The notes: generated by a model from the sequence alone, not told the origin. A stretch of 64,000 nt of DNA from Oscillospiraceae bacterium (GCA_021769865.1 JAETSB010000007.1:62001-126000), one strand, 5' to 3'. Counted from the first letter of the stretch, positions 50,710 to 59,246 are shown. Translations and numbers: made by a program.

Positions 50710-50819
50710 GAAAAATTTCATTAATTTTGGACAGATATCAAAATTTTTATTTGTGCAAAACGGAGGTTCTCCGGGAAACCGCACATTGCAAAATACCAGT
50801 GCCTTTCCAATTTTTGTCA

Positions 50820-51686
50820 TTATATACCAAAATGCGGGATATTCCCTGCCGGGCGGCGGGGCGCGCCGGCCAGGTATTCGGTGGGGGACAGGCCGGTTTC
50901 CCGGCGGAAGACCTTGGCGAAGTAATTGGCGTTGGCGAAGCCGGAGGCCTCCGCCACATAGGCGATGGTGGTATCCGGGTCCCGGAGCAGCAGCTTGGCG
51001 TACTCCACCCGCACCCGGGTGATGTACTTCCCGGGGGAGATGCCGATCTTCCTGGTGAACACCCGGCCCAGGTGGGCGGCGGAGACCTCCAGCCGCCCGG
51101 CCAGCTCCTCTACGCCCTCCAGAAAAGGGAACTCCTCCTGGATGATAGCCACGGCGGCCTCCACCAGAGGGGACCCGGCGTCCGCCCGGACGGCGGAGGG
51201 CAGGGCCTGGAGCTTCAGCAGCATGGCATAGGCCAGGGCGGACGCGGTCTCGCCCCCGGCCGCGCCCTGCTCATCCTCCAGCACCGCCAGAGACAGCGCC
51301 GCCTCCCGGACCGCCGCCGCCCCGCCGTGGAACAGGGCCCCGCCCTTGACCAGGCGGTCCGCCAGCAGGCGGGGCACCAGCTCGCCCCGGAGCTGGAGGA
51401 GGAAGCAGAGCCCGTCGGACACGGCCTGGACGGCGTACTCCCCCGGCTCCGCCAGCAGGTACGCCTGCCCCGGGTCCAGCAGGGCGTAGCGGTCGTAGGC
51501 GGAGACGGTCAGGTTCCCCTGGACCGCCGCCGCCACGATATAGTCTCCCGTCCGGCCGTAGCCGGCGATCCGGTCCCCGGCGGAGAGGGGGAGGAAGCGG
51601 AGCAGGGGCAGCGTCAAAAGGTCCCGGACGGCGCCGCCGGGGGCCGCCGGGCGGATCTCGCGCTTTTCATTGATCCGTGGGGACAT
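50820..51686 (-). CDS. AraC-family regulator of the sugar ABC operon
   Basis: A 288-residue regulator: N-terminal ligand domain (about 1-170; LLTLPLLRFLPLSAGDRIAG, YLLAEPGEYAVQAVSDG) and two C-terminal helix-turn-helix motifs (LEVSAAHLGRVFTRKIGISP and IAYVAEASGFANANYFAKVF). The start at 51686 has GGAGGG upstream; codons further upstream are msmK sequence in another frame. It lies 28 nt after msmK and directly ahead of the binding-protein operon and its inverted-repeat operator. Confidence 0.87.
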   Translation of the reverse strand: MSPRINEKREIRPAAPGGAVRDLLTLPLLRFLPLSAGDRIAGYGRTGDYIVAAAVQGNLTVSAYDRYALLDPGQAYLLAEPGEYAVQAVSDGLCFLLQLRGELVPRLLADRLVKGGALFHGGAAAVREAALSLAVLEDEQGAAGGETASALAYAMLLKLQALPSAVRADAGSPLVEAAVAIIQEEFPFLEGVEELAGRLEVSAAHLGRVFTRKIGISPGKYITRVRVEYAKLLLRDPDTTIAYVAEASGFANANYFAKVFRRETGLSPTEYLAGAPRRPAGNIPHFGI

Positions 51687-51714
51687 AGCGAACCCTCCGT
51701 AAAGGCCGCCGGGC

Positions 51715-52809
51715 TCAGTGGGCGATGGCCTGCTCGGTCTCCTTGTCAAACAGGTGGATCTTGTCCTTGTTCAAGGTCAGCTTGGCGGCGTCGCCCACCC
51801 GGCCGGGATAGGTGGAGGGAGCCCGCACTACTACCTTGCTGCCCTGGCAGTCCAGGTGCAGGTGGATCTCCGCACCCATCAGCTCGGCAATCTCAATGGC
51901 GGCGTCCAGGTCGTAGTTGGGGCCTACCGCAGCGTCCACGTCCTCGGGCCGGACGCCCAGCACCACCGTCTTGCCCACATAGGGGCCCAGGACGTCTCTG
52001 CCCATCCGCTCCGGCAGTACGATGGACGCGCCGCAGGTCTTGGCGAGGAACTTCCCGTCCTCCTCGGCGATGACGGCGTCCAGGAAGTTCATCTGGGGAG
52101 AGCCGATGAAGCCCGCCACGAAGAGGTTGCAGGGAGAGTCATAGAGGGTCTGGGGGGTGTCGTTCTGCTGGATGACGCCGTTTTTCATGACCACAATGCG
52201 GTCGCCCATAGTCATGGCCTCGGTCTGGTCGTGGGTAACGTAGACGAAGGTGGTCTGGAGCCGCTTGTGGAGGCGGCTGATCTCCGCCCGCATGGCGGTG
52301 CGGAGCTTGGCGTCCAGATTGGAAAGGGGCTCGTCCAGGAGGAACACGGCGGGGTTGCGGACCATGGCCCGGCCCAGGGCGACCCGCTGCCGCTGGCCGC
52401 CGGAGAGGGCCTTGGGCTTGCGGTTCAGCAGGTGCTCCAGGTCCAGGGCCCGGGCGGCCTCGTGGACCCGGCGGTCGATCTCGTCCTGGGGGATCTTCTG
52501 GAGCGTCAGGCCGAAAGCGATGTTCTTGTAAACGGTCATATGGGGATACAGGGCGTAGTTCTGGAAGACCATGGCGATGTTCCGGTCCTTGGGGGCCACG
52601 TCGTTGACCACCTGGTCGCCGATGTAGAGCTCGCCGCTGGTGATGTCCTCCAGACCCGCGATCATCCGCAGGGTGGTGGACTTGCCGCAGCCGGAGGGGC
52701 CCACCAGGACGACGAATTCCTTGTCCTGAATCTCCAGGTTCAGATCGGGGACGACGGTGACGTTGCCGGGGTAGGTCTTTTCCACGTGCTTGAAGGTAAT
52801 ACTGGCCAT
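51715..52809 (-). CDS. msmK: Multi-sugar ABC transporter ATPase (MsmK/UgpC type)
   Basis: A 364-residue ATPase. Walker A GPSGCGKSTT (about 37-46), signature LSGGQRQRVALGRAMV, Walker B FLLDEPLSNLDAKLR, H-loop THDQTEAMT. The C-terminal TOBE regulatory domain includes GVRPEDV. The start at 52809 follows GAGGAGGCG. It energises the alpha-galactoside importer encoded downstream and could serve other sugar importers, as MsmK does in streptococci. Confidence 0.95.
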   Translation of the reverse strand: MASITFKHVEKTYPGNVTVVPDLNLEIQDKEFVVLVGPSGCGKSTTLRMIAGLEDITSGELYIGDQVVNDVAPKDRNIAMVFQNYALYPHMTVYKNIAFGLTLQKIPQDEIDRRVHEAARALDLEHLLNRKPKALSGGQRQRVALGRAMVRNPAVFLLDEPLSNLDAKLRTAMRAEISRLHKRLQTTFVYVTHDQTEAMTMGDRIVVMKNGVIQQNDTPQTLYDSPCNLFVAGFIGSPQMNFLDAVIAEEDGKFLAKTCGASIVLPERMGRDVLGPYVGKTVVLGVRPEDVDAAVGPNYDLDAAIEIAELMGAEIHLHLDCQGSKVVVRAPSTYPGRVGDAAKLTLNKDKIHLFDKETEQAIAH

Positions 52810-52840
52810 GATAAAACGCCTCCTCAGTGATTTTGGCAAC

Positions 52841-52870
52841 AGCATAGCACCGCCTCCCCAAAAAGCGCAA
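52841..52870 (-). promoter_or_regulatory. Promoter of msmK
   Basis: Minus strand: -35 TTGCGC (52865-52870), 18-nt spacer, -10 TATGCT (52841-52846). Confidence 0.62.
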
Positions 52871-52953
52871 GGGTAAATTCCCGACAGCGCCGGTAAAAAC
52901 CAGATATTTTCCCGTCCGGCGGAAAAATTACCCGTCAGGTCAGCTTCTTGCTC

Positions 52954-52982
52954 TTGCACTAGGAAAGCGCGTGTGATATATT
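52954..52982 (+). promoter_or_regulatory. Promoter of the DUF624 gene
   Basis: -35 TTGCAC (52954-52959), 17-nt spacer, -10 TATATT (52977-52982). Divergent from the msmK promoter, about 85 bp apart. Confidence 0.7.
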
Positions 52983-53027
52983 ATAAATTCAACGAGTACC
53001 TAACAGCGGCGAGGAGGGGGAACGGGT

Positions 53028-53690
53028 ATGTTTTTCCGAAAAGACTACGCGAAGCCGGGCCCCGGCGTGGACCGGGACGAGCCCGAGAAGACCGGCGTGT
53101 CCCGCCTGGCGGAGATCTTCTCCATCGAGTGCGTCACGCTGGTGAAGCTGAACCTGCTGTTTCTGGCGAGCTGCCTCCCGGTGGTCACCATCCCGGCGGC
53201 GGTCTTCGCCATGAATCAGGTGACCTGGATGATGGTGCTGGACCAGCCGGTGACCCTGACCTACCACTACAAGGCCGCTTTTAAGAAGCGCTGGAAGCGG
53301 GCCTATGCCGCCTTTTTCACCGCGGCGGTCCCCCTGGTTCTCTCCGGCTGCGGCATGTGGTTCTACCTCACCCGGGCCATGGCCCGGCCCCTGCTGCTCC
53401 TGCCCTTCATGCTGTGCTCCACCGTGTTCCTGCTGACGCTTCTGGCCTCCGTGTATCTCTACGGCCTGCTGGTTACGGAGCGGGACTTCCGGGAGTGCCT
53501 CCGGCTGGCCCTGCTCCTGGGGGCGGGGCGGCCCCTCCGGGGAGCGGCGGCGGCGCTGGCGGTGTACGGCTCTTTGGTCTTTGCCGTACTGGAGTTCCCC
53601 ATCAGCGGAATTTATCTGCTGCTGATCGGCTTCTCCGTGCCCTGCCTGCTGGGGGGCTTTCTCATCCGGACGGAGCTGCGGCGGCTGTAA
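53028..53690 (+). CDS. DUF624 (YesL-like) membrane protein
   Basis: A 220-residue membrane protein with about five helices. The N-terminal pattern LAEIFSIECVTLVKLNLLFL, then ASCLPVVTIPAAVFAMNQVT, is the YesL/DUF624 signature. Such genes are often beside sugar ABC operons in Firmicutes; their role is unknown. Here it is divergent from msmK. AGGAGGGGGAA precedes the ATG. Confidence 0.85.
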   Translation: MFFRKDYAKPGPGVDRDEPEKTGVSRLAEIFSIECVTLVKLNLLFLASCLPVVTIPAAVFAMNQVTWMMVLDQPVTLTYHYKAAFKKRWKRAYAAFFTAAVPLVLSGCGMWFYLTRAMARPLLLLPFMLCSTVFLLTLLASVYLYGLLVTERDFRECLRLALLLGAGRPLRGAAAALAVYGSLVFAVLEFPISGIYLLLIGFSVPCLLGGFLIRTELRRL

Positions 53691-53713
53691 GGCGGCGGGC
53701 CGCCGGGGATACT

Positions 53714-53742
53714 TGCGCATTCTGGAGAATCATGGTATACTG
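53714..53742 (+). promoter_or_regulatory. Promoter of the bPH gene
   Basis: -35 TTGCGC (53714-53719), 17-nt spacer, -10 TATACT (53737-53742). Confidence 0.72.
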
Positions 53743-53765
53743 CTGTCCTGCAAGGAGGATGAGCT

Positions 53766-54179
53766 ATGGAAGCCATTGAATATCTGTGGAAGGACCGAAA
53801 GCGGTTCCTGGGCATGCCCCTGTCGTTCACCCGCTACCGGCTCAGCAAGGACCGCCTGTTCTGCGAGACCGGCTTTCTCAATGTGAAGTCGGACGAGGTG
53901 CTGCTTTACCGGGTCCGGGACCTGCGGCTGACCATGAGCCTGGGCCAGCGCATCTTCGGCGTGGGGACGGTGTGCGTGGTGTCCTCGGACAAGAGCATCC
54001 CCCACCTGGACTTGAAGAACGTCAAGGACCCCCGGACGGTCAAGGAGCTGATCCACAAAAACGTGGAGGCCGCCAAGGACAAGCGCCGCATGCGGGCCAC
54101 CGAGCTGCTGGGCGGTGAGGACGGCCCGGCCTATGAGGAGCACGACGAGGACCTGGATCTGGACGAGGACGAGGTCTGA
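53766..54179 (+). CDS. Bacterial PH-domain protein
   Basis: A 137-residue cytosolic protein. Residues about 1-100 form a bacterial PH (bPH_2, YdbT-like) domain: FTRYRLSKDRLFCETGFLNVKSDEVLLYRVRDL and later DLKNVKDPRTVKELI show the beta-strand/helix pattern. The last 30 residues are highly acidic. Role unknown; such domains often bind proteins or membranes. AAGGAGGATGAGCT precedes the ATG. Single gene with strong terminator. Confidence 0.83.
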   Translation: MEAIEYLWKDRKRFLGMPLSFTRYRLSKDRLFCETGFLNVKSDEVLLYRVRDLRLTMSLGQRIFGVGTVCVVSSDKSIPHLDLKNVKDPRTVKELIHKNVEAAKDKRRMRATELLGGEDGPAYEEHDEDLDLDEDEV

Positions 54180-54196
54180 GCCCCTTTCGGAGCGTC

Positions 54197-54239
54197 AAAG
54201 CGCTTCCCCCGCGGAAGGACCGCGGGGAAAGCGCTTTTT
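54197..54239. terminator. Strong terminator after the bPH gene
   Basis: AAAGCGCTTCCCCCGCGG...CCGCGGGGAAAGCGCTTTTT: long GC stem with an outer AAAGCGC/GCGCTTT and a five-T tail. It probably also ends the small minus-strand transcript at 54278-54367. Confidence 0.88.
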
Positions 54240-54277
54240 CGATTCCATATCCAAACGTGCCATTCCATACCGGGCAC

Positions 54278-54367
54278 TTATTTGTCCGACTCACGGCGCA
54301 ATTCGCGGCGCAGCCGGCTCAGCTCCTGGTAGCGGATGCTGACCAGCTCCTGGAACCATTGAAACAT
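54278..54367 (-). CDS. Possible 29-residue peptide gene
   Basis: ATG at 54367 is preceded by AAAAGGAGGCGATTCGT, as good a ribosome site as any in the window. The frame codes 29 residues, starting FQWFQELVSIRYQELS and ending in a basic, Arg-rich helix, then TAA. It is an amphipathic helix with an aromatic N-terminus and no known family. A weak promoter TGGACT-16-TATCCT lies about 40 nt upstream. It could be a membrane-associated peptide, a toxin or a short regulator, or it could be chance. Confidence 0.42.
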   Translation of the reverse strand: MFQWFQELVSIRYQELSRLRRELRRESDK

Positions 54368-54619
54368 ACGAATCGCCTCCTTTTCACTGGGGATTGTGCT
54401 CCTTAGGATACCACAAACGAAAAAGAAGTCCAGTGGTAAAGTGACGGTTTCTCCGAAAAGAAGCCGCCATTTTTCGTGAATATCGACAGAATTTATACGG
54501 CAGTTTTGTACAATAAGCACAGTGCCTATCTCTGCGCCGCCAGGGCCGGATGAGCGTGCGCACCGCTGAAAATCAATATGCGGGCCTTCCAAACGGCCGC
54601 GATTTATGCAATAAGACCA
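54368..54619. other. Intergenic region upstream of azlC
   Basis: No convincing gene on either strand. It holds a possible weak minus promoter for the 29-residue peptide and an isolated TACAAT (54509-54514) in AT-rich sequence on the plus strand with no good -35. No T-box or leucine-type leader could be recognised ahead of azlC. Confidence 0.5.
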
Positions 54620-54648
54620 TTGATTGCGCGGGCGGTCAATGCTACTAT
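54620..54648 (+). promoter_or_regulatory. Promoter of azlCD
   Basis: -35 TTGATT (54620-54625), 17-nt spacer, -10 TACTAT (54643-54648), giving a leader of about 25 nt. Confidence 0.6.
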
Positions 54649-54680
54649 GGACGCAGGAGAAACATCTGCGAGGTTCTGTT

Positions 54681-55394
54681 ATGCATTCTAAGACGACCAC
54701 CATCCGAAAGGCGTTCCGCTGCGCCTTTCCTCACACCATCCCCATTTTCGCCGGGTTCTGGTTCCTGGGGCTGACTTACGGCGTCTACATGAACGTGTCC
54801 GGCTTCAGCTTCTGGTATCCCATGCTGATGAGCCTGACCATCTTCGCCGGTTCCATGGAGTTTGTGGCGGTCAACCTGCTGCTGGGCGCGTTCAACCCCA
54901 TCCAGGCCCTGGTCATGGCCCTGATGATCAACGCCCGCCACCTGTTTTACGGGCTCTCCATGCTGGACAAGTACCGGGGAGCGGGCTGGAAAAAGCCCTA
55001 CCTGATTTTTGGGATGTGCGACGAGAGCTTTTCCATCAACTATACGGCGGAGATCCCGGAGGATGTGGACCGGAGCTGGTTCATGTTTTTTGTCACGCTG
55101 CTCAACCATGTTTACTGGTTCTCCGGCGCGACGCTGGGCGGCATCTTCGGGTCCCTCATTCGCTTCAACACGGAGGGCCTGGACTTCGTCATGACCGCCA
55201 TGTTCGTTGTGATCTTCATGGAGCAGTGGCTGAAAGAGAAGCGGCACACCAGCGCGCTGCTGGGCGTGGGGCTGTCGCTGCTGTGCCTGCTGGCTTTCGG
55301 CCCGGGGAATTTTATCATTCCGGCGATGCTGGCGATCCTCGCGGCCCTGACCGGGCTGAGAGGACGGCTGGAGGAAGGAGGAGATGCGGCATGA
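54681..55394 (+). CDS. azlC: Branched-chain amino acid exporter, large subunit AzlC
   Basis: A 237-residue membrane protein with about eight helices. It begins [20 protein letters not shown] and contains [13 protein letters not shown] and [15 protein letters not shown], the hallmarks of AzlC. With AzlD it exports branched-chain amino acids. The ATG at 54681 follows GAGG; upstream in-frame codons overlap the promoter. Its stop overlaps the azlD start. Confidence 0.93.
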   Translation: MHSKTTTIRKAFRCAFPHTIPIFAGFWFLGLTYGVYMNVSGFSFWYPMLMSLTIFAGSMEFVAVNLLLGAFNPIQALVMALMINARHLFYGLSMLDKYRGAGWKKPYLIFGMCDESFSINYTAEIPEDVDRSWFMFFVTLLNHVYWFSGATLGGIFGSLIRFNTEGLDFVMTAMFVVIFMEQWLKEKRHTSALLGVGLSLLCLLAFGPGNFIIPAMLAILAALTGLRGRLEEGGDAA

Positions 55395-55717
55395 CGCTGA
55401 CACAGCAGATCATAACGGTGGGCATGGTCGTCCTGGGGACGGTGCTGACCCGGTTTCTGCCCTTCCTGCTCTTCCCCGCCGGGAAGCCGACGCCGAAGTA
55501 TATCCGGTATCTGGGTGCGGCGCTGCCTCCGGCGGTGTTCGGCCTGCTGGTGGTGTACTGCCTGAAAAACGTCAGCCTGTTCGCCGGGAGTCACGGAATT
55601 CCGGAGCTGATCTCCATTGCCGCCGTCGTCGGCCTGCACGTCTGGAAACGGCAGATGCTGCTCTCCATCGCCGGGGGGACCCTGTGCTATATGCTGCTGG
55701 TTCAGCTCGTGTTTTAG
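55391..55717 (+). CDS. azlD: Branched-chain amino acid exporter, small subunit AzlD
   Basis: A 108-residue membrane protein with three to four helices. Seen: [20 protein letters not shown] and [20 protein letters not shown], the AzlD pattern. The start overlaps the azlC stop (ATGA), with GGAGGAGATGCGGC as ribosome site. It forms the exporter with AzlC. Confidence 0.93.
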   Translation: MTLTQQIITVGMVVLGTVLTRFLPFLLFPAGKPTPKYIRYLGAALPPAVFGLLVVYCLKNVSLFAGSHGIPELISIAAVVGLHVWKRQMLLSIAGGTLCYMLLVQLVF

Positions 55718-55718
55718 C

Positions 55719-55750
55719 GGGCGGGGCGGCCCTCCAGAGCCGCCCCGCCC
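55719..55750 (+). terminator. GC-rich hairpin after azlD
   Basis: Perfect 12-bp stem GGGCGGGGCGGC/GCCGCCCCGCCC with an 8-nt loop, directly after the stop. No T-run follows, so it is either a weak terminator or an mRNA 3' end. Confidence 0.55.
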
Positions 55751-55855
55751 GGCCGCCCCGCCGGGACCGTCGGGCGTGTATCTTGCCAGGATGGCCAAAA
55801 ACCAGTGAAAATATTGTTAAATCAGTAGAATTCTTCGGGGCTCCCGAATCTTCTC

Positions 55856-55884
55856 TTGACTTCTTTTCCCCGCAAAGCTATGAT
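55856..55884 (+). promoter_or_regulatory. Promoter of the antiterminator-PTS operon
   Basis: -35 TTGACT (55856-55861), 17-nt spacer, -10 TATGAT (55879-55884). Transcription is expected to start about 55891, just ahead of the first RAT. Confidence 0.8.
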
Positions 55885-55904
55885 AAACGTAAATCTGAAC
55901 TGAC

Positions 55905-56010
55905 GTTGGAATGTTACCGGCTCGCCGGGCTTGACCAACTCTGTACTTTTGTCTCCGCTGTTATGCTGTGCTTTTACGGGGATATTAGGACGGGGTCGGT
56001 CTGTTTTTTT
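55905..56010 (+). promoter_or_regulatory. RAT antiterminator hairpin with overlapping terminator, upstream of the antiterminator gene
   Basis: GTTGG-AATGTTA-CCGG-CTCG-CCGG-GCTTGA-CCAAC (55905-55939) fits the RAT plan (GGA..TGTTAC / GGC...ACC) with lower stem GTTGG/CCAAC and upper stem CCGG/CCGG. Its 3' strand GACCAACTC (55933-55941) can pair instead with GGGGTCGGTC (55992-56001), which is followed by TGTTTTTTT (56002-56010). These two alternative folds are the BglG-family switch. The long loop of the terminator makes this one less certain than the second. Confidence 0.6.
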
Positions 56011-56025
56011 GAGGGGGCGGGGGAG

Positions 56026-56868
56026 CTGCGGATCAAGAAAGTCATCAACAACAACATCCTCTGCGTGGTGGACGACCAGGGCGGGGAGATGATCGTCACC
56101 GGGAAGGGCCTGGGCTTCCAGCGGAAGATCGGGGAGCGGGTGGACCCGGCCCTCTTTGAGAAGACCTACCACATGGAGGGCAAGGCGGAGCAGAAGAAGC
56201 TCCGGGAGCTCTGCCAGCAGATCCCCCTGGAGCACCTGCGCCTCACCCAGGACCTGATCGAGCACATCAAGACCCAGATCACCGCCCCGCTGAACGAGTC
56301 CCTGCTCATCACCCTGGCGGACCACATCAGCTTCGCCATCAAACGCAAGGAGGCGGGCATTGAATTCACCAACCCCCTCCAGGGCGCGATCATGAGCTAC
56401 TACCCCGCGGAATACCACCTGGGCCAGCACTGCCTCCGGGTCATCCGGGAGGAGACCCGGGTGGACCTGAATCCCAGCGAGGCGGCCTTCATCGCCCTGC
56501 ACATTGTAAACGCGGAGCTGAACACCTCCATGAGCGTCATGGTGGACATCACCAAGCTCATCGAGGGGACGCTGGAGGTGGTGGAGTACTTCTACCAAAA
56601 GACCTTCGACCGGGAGTCCCTGGACTTCAACCGCTTCGTGGTCCATCTGCGCTACTTCGCCCAGCGCCTCTTCCAGGCCGCGCCGGGCCCCTCGGAGGAC
56701 TATGACCCGGACTTCCGGGACATGATCGTCCGCAGCTGCAAACAGCATTACAAGTGCGCTCAGTGCGTGGGCGAGTACGTCAAAAACACCTACCAGCGGG
56801 AGGTCTCCGACGAGGAGCTCATCTATCTGACCATCCACCTCAAGCGCATCAACCTTCCCAAAAAGTGA
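56026..56868 (+). CDS. BglG/GlcT-family transcriptional antiterminator
   Basis: A 280-residue regulator: an RNA-binding CAT domain (about 1-58, LRIKKVINNNILCVVDDQGG) and two PTS-regulated PRD domains. Candidate phospho-histidines are in EYHLGQHCLRVIREE (PRD1) and IALHIVNAELN, VVHLRYFAQRL and TIHLKRINLP (PRD2). No ATG fits the usual family start: a CTG at 56026 lies 8 nt after GAGGGGG. The in-frame ATG at 55963 would put 22 odd residues in front, lacks a ribosome site and lies inside the terminator loop. It controls the PTS gene downstream and probably itself. Confidence 0.88.
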   Translation: MRIKKVINNNILCVVDDQGGEMIVTGKGLGFQRKIGERVDPALFEKTYHMEGKAEQKKLRELCQQIPLEHLRLTQDLIEHIKTQITAPLNESLLITLADHISFAIKRKEAGIEFTNPLQGAIMSYYPAEYHLGQHCLRVIREETRVDLNPSEAAFIALHIVNAELNTSMSVMVDITKLIEGTLEVVEYFYQKTFDRESLDFNRFVVHLRYFAQRLFQAAPGPSEDYDPDFRDMIVRSCKQHYKCAQCVGEYVKNTYQREVSDEELIYLTIHLKRINLPKK

Positions 56869-56875
56869 ATCCCGC

Positions 56876-56949
56876 GGGATCGTGACCAACTACGGGCGAA
56901 ACCCATACAGCGCGGGCCGGAGATTTCCGGCGCGGGCCGTATGGGTTTT
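56876..56949 (+). promoter_or_regulatory. Second RAT and terminator, upstream of the PTS gene
   Basis: GGGATCG...CGAAACCC (56876-56904), with GGATCGTGACC and GGGCGAAACC at the RAT signature positions, begins just after the antiterminator stop. The terminator AAACCCATAC (56899-56908) / GTATGGGTTT (56939-56948), with an inner GCCGGA/TCCGGC stem, shares its AAACCC with the RAT. Bound regulator would stop the terminator forming and let transcription into the PTS gene. Confidence 0.75.
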
Positions 56950-56987
56950 CCTATATTCAGCCATACTGTGTCATAGGAGGAAGTTTT

Positions 56988-59126
56988 ATGAAGGACAAAA
57001 TTTTCGGCGTCTTGCAGCGGGTGGGCCGCTCGTTCATGCTGCCCATCGCCCTGCTGCCCGTGGCGGGCCTTCTGCTCGGCATCGGCAGCTCGTTCACCAA
57101 CCAGACCATGCTGGAGGCCTACGGCCTCACCGGCGTCATCTACGAGGGCGGGATCGTCTACACCATCCTGGATATCATGAACCAGTGCGGCAGCGCCGTG
57201 TTCAACAACCTGGCCCTGCTCTTCGCCATGGGCGTGGCCATCGGCATGGCGAAGAAGGAGAAGGAGGTCGCCGCCCTCTCCGGCGCCATCGCGTACCTGG
57301 TCATGAACACCGCCATCTCCGCCATGATCACCGCCCGGGGCGGCGTGGAGGCCATGGCGGCCAACACCACCACCTCCACCTTGGGCATCACCACCTTACA
57401 GATGGGCGTCTTCGGCGGCATCATCGTGGGCCTGGGCGTGGCGGCGCTCCACAACCGCTTCTATAAGATCCAGCTGCCTCAGGTACTCTCCTTCTTCGGC
57501 GGCACCCGCTTCGTGCCCATCGTCTGCACCGCCGTCTTCGTGGTGGTGGGCATCGCCATGTTCTACGTCTGGCCCATTGTCCAAATGGGCATCGCCGCCC
57601 TGGGCGACCTGGTGATCCGCTCCGGCTACGCGGGCACCTGGATTTACGGCCTTCTGGAGCGGGCGCTGATTCCCTTCGGCCTGCACCACGTCTTCTATAT
57701 GCCCTTCTGGCAGACCGCCGTGGGCGGCACCGCCATTGTGGACGGCGTGACCATCCAGGGCGCTCAGAACATCTTCTTCGCGGAGCTGGCCTCCAAGTCC
57801 ACGGAGGTGTTCTCCGTCTCCGCCACCCGCTTCATGGCGGGCAAGTTCCCCCTGATGATCTTCGGCCTCCCCGGCGCGGCCCTGGCCATGTACCGGGCGG
57901 CGAAGCCGGAGAAGCGGAAGGTGGCCGGCGGCCTGCTGATCTCCGCCGCCCTCACCGCCATGCTCACCGGCATCACGGAGCCCCTGGAGTTCACCTTCCT
58001 GTTTGTCGCGCCCCTCATGTACGCCGTCCACTGCGTCTACGCGGGCCTGGCCTATATGCTGATGCACATCTTCGGCGTAGGCGTGGGTATGACCTTCTCC
58101 GGCGGCATCATTGACCTGACCCTCTTCGGCATCCTCCAGGGCAACGCCAAGACCCACTGGATCTGGATTGTCGTGGTGGGCGTGGTCTACTTTGTGGTCT
58201 ACTACTTCACCTTCTACTTCATGATCACCAAGATGGACCTGAAGACCCCCGGCCGGGAGGACGAGGGCGAGGAGACCAAGCTCTTCACCCGCTCCGACTT
58301 CAAGGCCAAGACCGGCGTGGGCCCCGACGGGTCCTCTCCCGCCGGCGGCGTGTCCGACCCGGTGTCCGCCCTGATCCTCAAGGGCCTGGGCGGCAAGGCG
58401 AATCTCTCCGACGTGGACTGCTGCGCCACCCGCCTGCGGGTGACGGTCCTCGACGCGGAGAAGGTCTCCGACGCGCTTTTGAAGCAGTCCGGCGCCTCCG
58501 GCGTCATCCACAAGGGCAACGGCGTCCAGGTGGTCTACGGCCCCCAGGTGGCCGTCATCAAGTCCAACCTGGTGGACTTCATGGAGAGCCCGGAGGCGGA
58601 CCGGCTGGATGCGGCGTCCGCCCCCGCTCCCGCCGCCCCGGCGGCGGAGAAAGTTCCCACTGAGAAGAAGCGGGACGCGGTGCTGGCGGCCCATATGAAC
58701 GGCACGGTGGTCCCCATGGCGAAGGTCCAGGACGAGGCGTTTTCCAACTGCATCCTGGGCGACGGCGCGGCCATTGAGCCCAGCGAGGGCAAACTCTACG
58801 CCCCGGCGGACGCGGAGGTCGACAACCTCTTCGACACCCATCACGCCATCGGCCTGGTGACGGAGGACGGCGTAGAGATTCTGCTCCACATCGGCATCAA
58901 CACCGTGGAGCTGGGCGGCAAGCACTTTGAGGCCCACGTGGAGGTGGGGCAGAAGGTGAAGAAGGGCGACCTGCTGATCTCCTTCGACATGGAGGCCGTC
59001 AAGGCCGCGGGCTACCTCTGCACCACGCCCATGATCGTCTGCAACACCGAGGATTATCAAAGCGTGGCCCCCACGGCGGAGGGAAGCATCCAGGCCGGAA
59101 CCCCCCTGCTGGAGGTCAAGGGGTGA
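56988..59126 (+). CDS. PTS transporter IICBA, glucose/N-acetylglucosamine type
   Basis: A 712-residue three-domain permease. IIC: residues about 1-400, ten hydrophobic segments, FGVLQRVGRSFMLPIALLPV and LERALIPFGLHHVFYMPFW. IIB: about 450-535, phospho-Cys in DVDCCATRLRV. IIA: about 560-712, phospho-His in ILLHIGINTVELGG. It imports and phosphorylates a hexose, glucose or N-acetylglucosamine (PtsG/NagE group); sequence does not separate them. AGGAGGAAG precedes the ATG. Controlled by the RAT and antiterminator gene just upstream. Confidence 0.93.
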   Translation: MKDKIFGVLQRVGRSFMLPIALLPVAGLLLGIGSSFTNQTMLEAYGLTGVIYEGGIVYTILDIMNQCGSAVFNNLALLFAMGVAIGMAKKEKEVAALSGAIAYLVMNTAISAMITARGGVEAMAANTTTSTLGITTLQMGVFGGIIVGLGVAALHNRFYKIQLPQVLSFFGGTRFVPIVCTAVFVVVGIAMFYVWPIVQMGIAALGDLVIRSGYAGTWIYGLLERALIPFGLHHVFYMPFWQTAVGGTAIVDGVTIQGAQNIFFAELASKSTEVFSVSATRFMAGKFPLMIFGLPGAALAMYRAAKPEKRKVAGGLLISAALTAMLTGITEPLEFTFLFVAPLMYAVHCVYAGLAYMLMHIFGVGVGMTFSGGIIDLTLFGILQGNAKTHWIWIVVVGVVYFVVYYFTFYFMITKMDLKTPGREDEGEETKLFTRSDFKAKTGVGPDGSSPAGGVSDPVSALILKGLGGKANLSDVDCCATRLRVTVLDAEKVSDALLKQSGASGVIHKGNGVQVVYGPQVAVIKSNLVDFMESPEADRLDAASAPAPAAPAAEKVPTEKKRDAVLAAHMNGTVVPMAKVQDEAFSNCILGDGAAIEPSEGKLYAPADAEVDNLFDTHHAIGLVTEDGVEILLHIGINTVELGGKHFEAHVEVGQKVKKGDLLISFDMEAVKAAGYLCTTPMIVCNTEDYQSVAPTAEGSIQAGTPLLEVKG

Positions 59127-59179
59127 TTTGCCCCCCTGATTGTCTCACGGTGAAAACTACCCCATAGAAAAGTAAAGAG

Positions 59180-59215
59180 CGGGAACGGAGTTTGTAAGCT
59201 CCGTTCCCGTTTTCT
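59180..59215. terminator. Terminator after the PTS gene
   Basis: CGGGAACGGAG-8 nt-CTCCGTTCCCG, 11-bp stem, followed by TTTTCTTCTG. It lies between the converging PTS and penicillin-binding-protein genes. Confidence 0.88.
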
Positions 59216-59246
59216 TCTGTTGGCTCGGCAAAGAGCCCGTTCCTCT

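Noticed and set aside
54278-54703. 141-codon minus-strand frame upstream of azlC
   Set aside because: Only its last 29 codons follow a ribosome site; the rest runs through promoter and intergenic DNA.
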